Part shown: piece by piece, positions 7,987 through 14,778 of the stretch | Numbering within the stretch: the stretch's first letter is position 1 | Layout of the letters: every line of letters begins with the position of its first letter | Made by a program: the position numbers and the translations under genes | Assembly (NCBI GenBank): GCA_019118645.1 | Contig: DWYN01000084.1 | Location: 1-38,988, forward strand | From: Candidatus Blautia excrementipullorum | GTDB lineage: Bacteria > Bacillota > Clostridia > Lachnospirales > Lachnospiraceae | Direction: 5' to 3' | DNA length: 38,988 nucleotides | Notes under the pieces: generated by a model | What the model was told of the DNA's origin: nothing | Seen by the model: the letters and a program-made list of their open reading frames with translations, nothing else | Database searches by the model: none

Positions 7987-10900
7987 TTATTCTCTGGGCG
8001 GCTTTCCCGTAATTTTATAATACAGATTCAATGTCTGTTTCCTGTCTCCGCCATAGAGAAAATAGTAGTCAATCTGATCCGCTCCGTCTGTATACACATA
8101 ATTTCCATACATGGGAACCATACAGCACATGACTGTCCGCTCCGCTGCCGTCCCGATACCGTATCCGTATTCAGAAAGCAGAAGAGGCATGCGCATTTTT
8201 CCGCCCCCGAAACTGATATATCTCGCCTTCTGATTCATCCACTGCAGATCCTCCGCCAGGATCCCCTTTGCGGATATCTTTTCCCCTTTTGCCCAGTCAA
8301 AATAATTCCAGGTCTCAAAAGATACCGATGCTTCGATCCGGCGGGGCTGATCCGGTCTTTCCGCCAGCAGCCGATTTCCGTTTTTCGCAAAGAACTGAAG
8401 CGCTCCGCTTCCTTTATCTGCGATAACGGAAATTCTCTCTGTCGCCATTTCCACCAATTTTTTTCCTGCCCTGGCTGTCCACTTAACAGGCTGCTCCGGT
8501 TCATACTCCCAATATCCTTTTCGGAACCGGATATCTGTACCTTTTCGAAACTGTACCCGGATAATGCTTTCTTCCACAGGAGTCAGCTTCAGAACGCCGC
8601 ACCTGCTGATCAGAAGGAGAGATTTTTTTGTTCTTTTCACAGTGTGGACAGAAACGTCCAGCCAGTCCTTATTCTTCGGGCGAAGCACGGAAACATCCGG
8701 GCATTCTCCGAAATGATATCCTGACTGATTTACCGGCTGCCGGCTGCTGTCCTTCCGTAACGCCGGTTTTTTTTGTGTTCTGCCGCATTCTGAATCCATG
8801 CGGTTTCCGGGCATTTTTCTCTTTTCCGGCGCCGCAGCGGATTTCCGCACTTTTTCATCTTCCAGCGTCTTAAGCTTCTTTTCAAGCGGCACCGGTTTTT
8901 TGATCAGGTCTGTCAGGTCTCCCCGATGGACTGCCGTCAGTTCGTGGAGCGCCCGGGTTGCCGCCACATACAGAAGTTTCACATACCTGTCTTCGGCAGG
9001 ATAGTTCTCCCCGGAGGGATCATAAAGCAGTACTGCATCAAATTCCAAACCTTTTGTGTATTCTACAGGAAGAATCATCACTCCTTCCGTAAAATCAGCG
9101 GTTTCCGGATCGCTGTCAGCCAGCGTGATATTTTTTTCAAGATATGCTCTTACCGCTGCCGCTTCTTCCTCGTCTCTGCATATTACTGCAATCGTATCAC
9201 GGCCTTTTCTCTGCCAGTTTTCGATGCATTTCTGCGTTTCAGCCAGCATTTCTTTCTCATCGGCACACGCTGAAATACATACCGGACTTCCATGGCGGCT
9301 GATGGGCTCCGCAGGGTAGACGGCAAAGCTCCCGTGCCGAAGAATCCCGGCAGCAAAATCCGAAATTTCAACAGTATTGCGGTAGCTTCTTTTCAGGAGG
9401 CAGAAGCCGTCCGGGTCTGTCGGCAGCATCAGACGTTTTAGCTCCTCCCAGTCATTCAGCCCATAGCCATAGTAAATATTCTGAGACACATCTCCCATAA
9501 TGGTGTATGTGCATCCCCGCAGGCAATAGGACAGAGATTCATATGCCATCATTCCAAAATCCTGCGCCTCATCAATAATCACATGGCTTGCCTCCCGGAT
9601 TCCGTCTGTCTCCTTGATGCGTTTATAGAGATAGGCCAGCGCCGCCAGATCATAAAGGTCAAATTTTTCTTCCGCAAACGTCACATTCTTCCCATTTTCC
9701 GCCTGAATCTTTAAAAACTGCCGGTAAAGTTCAAATATGGATCCTTTCCACTGCTTCTTCCCAAAATGCCTTCGATACCTGCGGTACAGTTCCTTTTTTT
9801 CTTCCTGCGAGTAAGATACATTTTTGCCGGTCAGTTCATTCTCCAGCCTGGAAATCAGCATATTGTTCAGCATATTGATTTTGCCCTGTACTGAAATCAA
9901 AGGATTTTCCGAAAGGCAGCGGCTGACGGCGGCTTCGTCCATCAGAAGCACTCCGTTTTTCTCCAGGCGGACTTCTTCCCGGGAAACCAGCGTATTTTCA
10001 TATTTCCGGCAGAACTGTTCCAGATCGCGGAACCAGTCGCTGCCGCCCTTTATCCGGGCTGTCTGGTCCTTTTTGTCAAGGGGGCGGATACTGTATACTT
10101 CAGGATTCCAGTCCTCATAGAGAAGCCTTACAAACAGCTGCTCCATAGTCATCTGAGGAACCCCGTACACATCCAGATCCGGAAGAACACTGGTAATATA
10201 ATTCAGCAGAATCCGGTTGCTCCCTATAATATAGAAATCCTCCGGGCGAAACTCTTCCTCATAGTTATACAGAATATAGGAAATACGATGCATGGCTACC
10301 GTCGTTTTTCCCGAGCCTGCCGACCCCTGGACGATCAGATTCCTTTTGGGAGAACGCCGGATCACTGCATTCTGCTCTTTCTGGATGGTTGCAATGATTT
10401 CCCCGAGTACAGCCGTCTTATTTTTTGCGAGGTATTTTGTCAGAAGTTCGTCATTGGCCACTACATCAGAATCAAAGTAATCTTTCAGCCGGTCATTTTC
10501 AATCTCATAAGTTCTCTTGTTCCTCAGTTCAACCTCATAAGTTCCCTCGTTCTTTACGGTATATGTACACCGGCCTGTATTATTCTCATAATAGACTGAG
10601 GCAAGCGGAGCTCTCCAGTCTATGACTACAGGGTCCGCTGTATTTTCAGAAATTCCGACTCTTCCTACATAATAGGCTTCTTCAGGATGATCCTGTGCTT
10701 TAAAGTCAATCCTTCCAAAATAAGGTCTCTTTCTCGCTTTCCGGCACCGAAGCAAATCACGGTTATTTTCTCTGAGCTGAGTCTGCGCGGTATGCAGAAG
10801 CATAAGATTTTCTTTGGCTTCCGTCCCCTCCGCTTCCATAATATCATACATTTCATACAGTTCCTCTGACAGCTGCCGGATCTGCTTCTGCATTTTATCA

Positions 10901-11001
10901 AGATTTTCCTGCGCCAGATGAATCACTCTGCACAACTGCTCTTCCTCGTCCCGCCGGCTGAGCCCCGGAACAGGTCTGCGATTATTCTTCTTTTCTTTCA
11001 T
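7987..11001 (-). CDS. helD: HelD-type helicase fused to GH31 N-terminal-like domain
   Basis: Uninterrupted 1004-residue frame. Residues 1-690 are a superfamily-1 HelD protein, a motor that releases RNA polymerase from DNA: N-terminal coiled coil (about 20-90), VIDWRAP motif near 127, Walker A GSAGSGKT 226-233, DEAQD near 476, GDVSQNIY, LKRSYRNT, GLEFDAVLLYDP and YVAATRALHEL near 680. A basic linker (about 695-760) follows. Residues about 795-1004 then resemble the mutarotase-like N-terminal domain of GH31 glycosidases (strand pattern, SEYGYGIG, IDYYFLYGGD, final LYYKITGKPP) and stop where a catalytic barrel would begin, so no hydrolase activity is expected. Probably cotranscribed with tetR, 45 bases upstream. 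HelD assignment is firm; the second domain is by recalled resemblance. Confidence 0.85.
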   Translation of the reverse strand: MKEKKNNRRPVPGLSRRDEEEQLCRVIHLAQENLDKMQKQIRQLSEELYEMYDIMEAEGTEAKENLMLLHTAQTQLRENNRDLLRCRKARKRPYFGRIDFKAQDHPEEAYYVGRVGISENTADPVVIDWRAPLASVYYENNTGRCTYTVKNEGTYEVELRNKRTYEIENDRLKDYFDSDVVANDELLTKYLAKNKTAVLGEIIATIQKEQNAVIRRSPKRNLIVQGSAGSGKTTVAMHRISYILYNYEEEFRPEDFYIIGSNRILLNYITSVLPDLDVYGVPQMTMEQLFVRLLYEDWNPEVYSIRPLDKKDQTARIKGGSDWFRDLEQFCRKYENTLVSREEVRLEKNGVLLMDEAAVSRCLSENPLISVQGKINMLNNMLISRLENELTGKNVSYSQEEKKELYRRYRRHFGKKQWKGSIFELYRQFLKIQAENGKNVTFAEEKFDLYDLAALAYLYKRIKETDGIREASHVIIDEAQDFGMMAYESLSYCLRGCTYTIMGDVSQNIYYGYGLNDWEELKRLMLPTDPDGFCLLKRSYRNTVEISDFAAGILRHGSFAVYPAEPISRHGSPVCISACADEKEMLAETQKCIENWQRKGRDTIAVICRDEEEAAAVRAYLEKNITLADSDPETADFTEGVMILPVEYTKGLEFDAVLLYDPSGENYPAEDRYVKLLYVAATRALHELTAVHRGDLTDLIKKPVPLEKKLKTLEDEKVRKSAAAPEKRKMPGNRMDSECGRTQKKPALRKDSSRQPVNQSGYHFGECPDVSVLRPKNKDWLDVSVHTVKRTKKSLLLISRCGVLKLTPVEESIIRVQFRKGTDIRFRKGYWEYEPEQPVKWTARAGKKLVEMATERISVIADKGSGALQFFAKNGNRLLAERPDQPRRIEASVSFETWNYFDWAKGEKISAKGILAEDLQWMNQKARYISFGGGKMRMPLLLSEYGYGIGTAAERTVMCCMVPMYGNYVYTDGADQIDYYFLYGGDRKQTLNLYYKITGKPPRE

Positions 11002-11046
11002 TTGCTCACACCCGCTATTTTCCAGCTCATTGCTGTAAATGTGATT

Positions 11047-11676
11047 TTACTCAAACCCCTGGAGGAGTTTTTCAGCCACAGATTTTGTAATTTCGTAGAT
11101 CGACAGAAAAACATAATCCGTATGCGAACGCTCCAGGGCTTCCCTTTGTTTCTCCGTTATCACAGTATAGGGATAGATCCCGAACATGAAAGGAAAAAAG
11201 GCATAAATAAATCCCTGTATATCGGGAACCGTCATCCGGGGAAAAAATTTTTCCAGGCAGCAGCTTACTGCCTGCATGGAGTTCCCATATGCAGTTTTAA
11301 AAGCTATCAGATTTTCCATCCGGCTATTCGCTTCCATGTCGTAATGGTTCATAGACATGAGCTTCAGCAGCCGGCTGCGGCGTTCCAAAGAGTGCGCCAA
11401 TTCATCCGCAAACTGGTCAGATGACATACACTGATGGCTTTTCCTCAGCTCAGTCAGATCCTTAATCCACGCCTCATATTCTCTCTGAAGCAGGGCAAGA
11501 AAAATCTCCTCTTTCGTATGAAAATAATAATAGATCAGCGTTCGGGTAAAGGATGTCTTCGCCCCAATGTCTTTGAGGGTCACATCCTTGAAGTTCCTGG
11601 TTTCATAAAGTTCCGCACAGGCATTGATGATTTCATCCTTCCTGGCCTGGGTCAATTCCTCCGAGCCTTTTGGCAT
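11047..11676 (-). CDS. TetR-family repressor
   Basis: Protein of 209 residues with an N-terminal TetR helix-turn-helix: ARKDEIINACAELYETRNF, VTLKDIGAKTSFTRTLIYYYF, HTKEEIFLALL. The C-terminal ligand domain is not assignable. AAAGGAG lies 8 bases before ATG 11676; the longer frame from 11685 starts on a GTG abutting the ribosome site and is rejected. The promoter upstream is near-perfect and its -35 box lies inside a dyad, the mark of autorepression. The next gene downstream (45 bases) is the helicase fusion, so both should be induced when a ligand releases this repressor (inference). Confidence 0.9.
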   Translation of the reverse strand: MPKGSEELTQARKDEIINACAELYETRNFKDVTLKDIGAKTSFTRTLIYYYFHTKEEIFLALLQREYEAWIKDLTELRKSHQCMSSDQFADELAHSLERRSRLLKLMSMNHYDMEANSRMENLIAFKTAYGNSMQAVSCCLEKFFPRMTVPDIQGFIYAFFPFMFGIYPYTVITEKQREALERSHTDYVFLSIYEITKSVAEKLLQGFE

Positions 11677-11744
11677 AGCTGGCACTCCTTTCGCAAAACT
11701 ATATCAGAAGCAGTCATATAGCGCATTTTTAATCCATTGCAGCT

Positions 11745-11773
11745 ATTATACCCGTTCCTTGACATTGTGTCAA
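11745..11773 (-). promoter_or_regulatory. tetR-helD promoter with operator in the -35 box
   Basis: On the minus strand TTGACA (11773-11768), 17 bp, TATAAT (11750-11745): both hexamers and the spacing match the sigma-A consensus exactly. TTGACA-CAA-TGTCAA (11759-11773) is a perfect 6+3+6 dyad containing the -35 box, so a bound TetR dimer would block polymerase. Confidence 0.85.
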
Positions 11774-11943
11774 CTTTGGCAGAATTAAGTTATAGGCAGT
11801 AGATTATCTGCACATCTTCAGAATTTCAGCAGCATCTTTTTTAGGCTTCCTCTTATAGTCCTCCCTTTGGAATTTTTTTTTGCAGCTCAAGTATATTAAA
11901 TTCTAAAATATATACAAGATTTATTGTTTATTCGTTTCTATAA

Positions 11944-11972
11944 TTGACTTCTATGGAATTTTGCGTTATATT
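11944..11972 (+). promoter_or_regulatory. Promoter of the LysR gene at 12018
   Basis: TTGACT (11944-11949), 17 bp, TATATT (11967-11972), with the start codon 45 bases further on. The gene-free stretch 11677-12017 otherwise holds only the tetR promoter and operator; between them (about 11790-11930) I see AT-rich sequence without a frame or strong dyad. Confidence 0.75.
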
Positions 11973-12017
11973 AACCTTATCAAGCCTTATACAGAATCAC
12001 AAAGGAGGGAAATCCAG

Positions 12018-12914
12018 ATGGAACTGCGTGTACTGGAATATTTTTTGGCCACAGCAAGAGAACAGAATATCACTGCGGCCGCGGAATCTCTGCACATTTC
12101 ACAGCCGGCTCTTTCCACACAGTTAAAAGCTCTCGAGGCAGAGCTGGGAAAGCAGCTTTTAATCCGGGGAGTAAAAGGTTCCCGAAAAGTTCTTCTGACA
12201 GAAGAAGGGATGATTCTGCGCAAACGTGCTGAGGAAATCCTCTCGCTTGTCAGACGCACAGAAAATGAGATCACACAATCAGATGAAAGCATTGCCGGCA
12301 ATGTGTTTATCGGAACAGGTGAGACGGAAGTCGTACGCTTATTCGCCAGAGTCGCAAAAAAACTGCAAAAAAAATATCCGGATATCCGATATCATATCTC
12401 CAGCGGCAATGCGGAGCATGTATTGGAATATCTGGATAAAGGTCTCATTGATTTCGGACTGCTTTTTAAGGAAGTTGACGCGCACAAATATGAAGCCATT
12501 CCAGTTCCGATCAGAGACACCTGGGGCGTTCTGATGCGAAGAGATTCCCCCCTGGCGGAAAAAGAAGCGATCCGTCCGGAGGATCTGTGGGATAAACCGC
12601 TGATCGTCTCCCATCAAAAAGGGGAAGATCTTTACCTTGGGCGTTGGCTCCAGCGGGAAGAGTCTGAGCTGCATATTGTCGCAACCTATAATCTGCTCTT
12701 TAACGCTTCTCTATTAGTAGATGAAGGCCTTGGATACGCTCTGTGCTACGATAAGCTCATTAACACTCAGGGCAGCAATCTGTGTTTTCGGCCTTTTTCT
12801 CCCCAGCTGGAAGCCCCGGGTTTTATTGTTTGGAAAAAATATCAAATGTTTTCCAAGGCGGCAAATACCTTCCTTCAATGTCTGAAGGAATTGCTTCAAG
12901 ATGAAGAAGCTTAA
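12018..12914 (+). CDS. LysR-type regulator
   Basis: Protein of 298 residues: N-terminal winged HTH (VLEYFLATAREQNITAAAE, then LHISQPALSTQLKALE) and a periplasmic-binding-like effector domain. AAAGGAGGG lies 7 bases before ATG 12018; a frame extending to 11961 overlaps the promoter and is rejected. It converges on the exported flavodoxin gene and shares the 4-bp TTAA with it, each strand reading TAA as stop. LysR genes commonly accompany this flavodoxin type, so it is the likely regulator (inference). The effector is unknown. Confidence 0.9.
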   Translation: MELRVLEYFLATAREQNITAAAESLHISQPALSTQLKALEAELGKQLLIRGVKGSRKVLLTEEGMILRKRAEEILSLVRRTENEITQSDESIAGNVFIGTGETEVVRLFARVAKKLQKKYPDIRYHISSGNAEHVLEYLDKGLIDFGLLFKEVDAHKYEAIPVPIRDTWGVLMRRDSPLAEKEAIRPEDLWDKPLIVSHQKGEDLYLGRWLQREESELHIVATYNLLFNASLLVDEGLGYALCYDKLINTQGSNLCFRPFSPQLEAPGFIVWKKYQMFSKAANTFLQCLKELLQDEEA

Positions 12915-13543
12915 AGTTCCAGTCCATCAAGCCATTCCTGAACCTCTGCCTCGTCAACGCTTGAGCTGAACCTCATGCCTTCCTGCCAGTCGCCGGTTCC
13001 CGCCATTTCCTCCAACAGTTCGCCGCTCTCTCCAATGTCCGAGGAAGAGGATGTGCAGAACGGAATTACTGTTTTATCTGTAAAATCGTTTTCCTCCACA
13101 AAACTGTCTACCGGCCATGCGGCAATTCCCCACCAGATCGGGTATCCGATAAATACAGTGTCGTAAGAGTCCCAGTTATCTGCCGATGTTGTCTCAAGTT
13201 CCACATCTCTCAGGCTCTCATCTGCATATTCCTGAGATACGCGACTGTTCTCATCATTATAATTCAAATCCTCATCTGTATAAGGTTCCTTCGGCTCCAG
13301 TTCAAAAAGATCACCGCCGGTTGCATCTGCAATTATTTTTGCAGCCTCCTCTGTGTTTCCTGTTGCTGAATAATATACAATAAGAATATCAGAGGATGCT
13401 TCCCCTGTATCCTCTTTTGTCTCCTCTGCGGTCTCTTCCGCCGTATCTGTCTGTCCGGCAGCATAAGCCGGAACATATCCTGCCAGCATACTCATAGTTA
13501 CTGCTCCTGTCAGAATCATAGAAAGAATTTTTTTTGTTTTCAT
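12911..13543 (-). CDS. Exported flavodoxin (Flavodoxin_4 type)
   Basis: Protein of 210 residues. Residues 1-29 form a signal peptide (basic KTKK, hydrophobic core, cleavage likely after AYA) without a lipobox Cys. An acidic Thr/Glu linker follows, then a flavodoxin domain with FMN phosphate loop YYSATGNTEEAAKI, SYDTVFIGYPIWWG and FCTSSSSDIG. It is expected to carry FMN and transfer electrons outside the membrane, unlike ordinary cytoplasmic flavodoxins. AAAGGAG lies 10 bases before ATG 13543; ATG 13552 is only one base from the ribosome site and is rejected. Neighbours are a convergent LysR gene and DUF3737 upstream on the same strand. Redox partner unknown. Confidence 0.88.
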   Translation of the reverse strand: MKTKKILSMILTGAVTMSMLAGYVPAYAAGQTDTAEETAEETKEDTGEASSDILIVYYSATGNTEEAAKIIADATGGDLFELEPKEPYTDEDLNYNDENSRVSQEYADESLRDVELETTSADNWDSYDTVFIGYPIWWGIAAWPVDSFVEENDFTDKTVIPFCTSSSSDIGESGELLEEMAGTGDWQEGMRFSSSVDEAEVQEWLDGLEL

Positions 13544-13590
13544 TTTCTTCATTCTCCTTTCGTTTTTTTCTGCATCTCTGTCATATCTTA

Positions 13591-13624
13591 AGTATATCGA
13601 GAAAACTTTCTTTTGAGAATTCTC
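13591..13624 (-). promoter_or_regulatory. Promoter and palindrome upstream of exported flavodoxin
   Basis: On the minus strand TTCTCA, 17 bp, TATACT (13596-13591). The -35 hexamer overlaps the perfect 10-bp palindrome GAGAATTCTC (13615-13624). A weak -35 within a dyad suggests a regulated promoter. If real, the flavodoxin can be transcribed apart from DUF3737. Confidence 0.45.
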
Positions 13625-13666
13625 CATTTGTTATGCAGTAAAAACCTTTTGGTAACAATTTGGTTC

Positions 13667-14527
13667 TCAGGCGCAGGCGTTTTTCGTTTTCCTCTGGCAA
13701 ATGCTGACTGTACCGTCCGCGCCGTCGATGTCTCTGATCACCTCTCCGACAGAAGGAACTGTAATATGTCCGGCCAGAGGGTTCTTTATACTTATCACCG
13801 GAGTTGTTATCTCGGCCTCTACCTGAGACCGTTCAAAGGCAAGATCCGTATCAACCATCTCACAGTTGATCAGTTTCAGACCTTTGCAGTAGCACAGAGG
13901 CTGCGTCCCGATAATTCTGCAGTTTTCAAAAGTAACATTTTCGCAGTACCAGGCCAGATATTCTCCCTTTACCACACTGTTGCGCACCATTACATTTTGG
14001 GCATGCCAGAAAGCGTCCTTGGTGTCGAATACGCAGTTATCAAATACAGAATCCTCAATATACTGAAAAGAGTATTTTCCTGTCATTTTTACATTGCGGA
14101 AGTACAGGCGGTCAGAGCGCATCATAAAGTATTCGCTTTCTACTGTGCAATTGTCCATTTTTATATCATGGACTGACCATCCAAATTCCGGTGAAATTAT
14201 ATCGCAGCCTTTCATCTTTACCTTGCTGCACTCTCTCAGTGCCTTGATGCCATGAAGTTTCGTGTCTGTAATCTCTATATGGTCGGAATACCACAGAGCA
14301 GCGCGGCAGAGTTCTGTCATTCTGGAATTGCGGATCTTCAGTCCGTGGTCATGCCAGAACGGATACCGCAGGTTAAAAAAACAATGCTCTGCTTCTATAT
14401 TCTCGCATTCCTTAAAGGCGCTCTCACCATCCGCCGGACCATCGAAAGCACAGTCCTTTGCCAGGATATCCCGGCTTCCATAAAGGGCACGTTCTTCATC
14501 AAAAGTCTGATTTTTAATCATCTTCAT
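13667..14527 (-). CDS. DUF3737 family beta-helix protein
   Basis: Protein of 286 residues with the repeating short-strand pattern of a right-handed beta-helix: recurring units such as VKMKGCDI, IKMDNCTV, VMVRNSVV and VTFENCRI about 20 residues apart, rich in Cys and aromatics. It matches the DUF3737 family, whose function is unknown; the fold resembles polysaccharide-acting proteins, but no catalytic residues can be assigned. AGGAGG lies 10 bases before ATG 14527; the longer frame from 14548 would start on a GTG that covers the ribosome site. The exported flavodoxin follows 123 bases downstream. Confidence 0.8.
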   Translation of the reverse strand: MKMIKNQTFDEERALYGSRDILAKDCAFDGPADGESAFKECENIEAEHCFFNLRYPFWHDHGLKIRNSRMTELCRAALWYSDHIEITDTKLHGIKALRECSKVKMKGCDIISPEFGWSVHDIKMDNCTVESEYFMMRSDRLYFRNVKMTGKYSFQYIEDSVFDNCVFDTKDAFWHAQNVMVRNSVVKGEYLAWYCENVTFENCRIIGTQPLCYCKGLKLINCEMVDTDLAFERSQVEAEITTPVISIKNPLAGHITVPSVGEVIRDIDGADGTVSICQRKTKNACA

Positions 14528-14565
14528 AATATATATGCCTCCTAACACTCTCAGTCTCTGGTTTT

Positions 14566-14594
14566 ATTATAGAACTGCGGAAAAGAACTGGCAA
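14566..14594 (-). promoter_or_regulatory. DUF3737 promoter
   Basis: On the minus strand TTGCCA (14594-14589), 17 bp, TATAAT (14571-14566), about 40 bases before the start codon. Confidence 0.75.
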
Positions 14595-14702
14595 ATGCTT
14601 ATCTGTTATATTCATCCATAGCTAAAAAGAATATCTCTTTCTGTACGCCAGTCCGGACTGCTCTTCCCTTTCTTTTGCAAAACAGAGCACTTTTCCCGAA
14701 AA

Positions 14703-14750
14703 CAAAAATTTCCCCGGCAGAGCCCTGTAAAACAGAACCCTGCCGGGGAA
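14703..14750 (-). terminator. Terminator of the CoA-disulfide-reductase fusion gene
   Basis: TTCCCCGGCAG (14710-14720) pairs perfectly over 11 bp with CTGCCGGGGAA (14740-14750). On the minus strand the stem is followed by ATTTTTGTTTTC. It lies about 30 bases beyond the stop at 14779. Confidence 0.9.
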
Positions 14751-14778
14751 CATCCATATGCCTGTGAAATTGCCGCAA

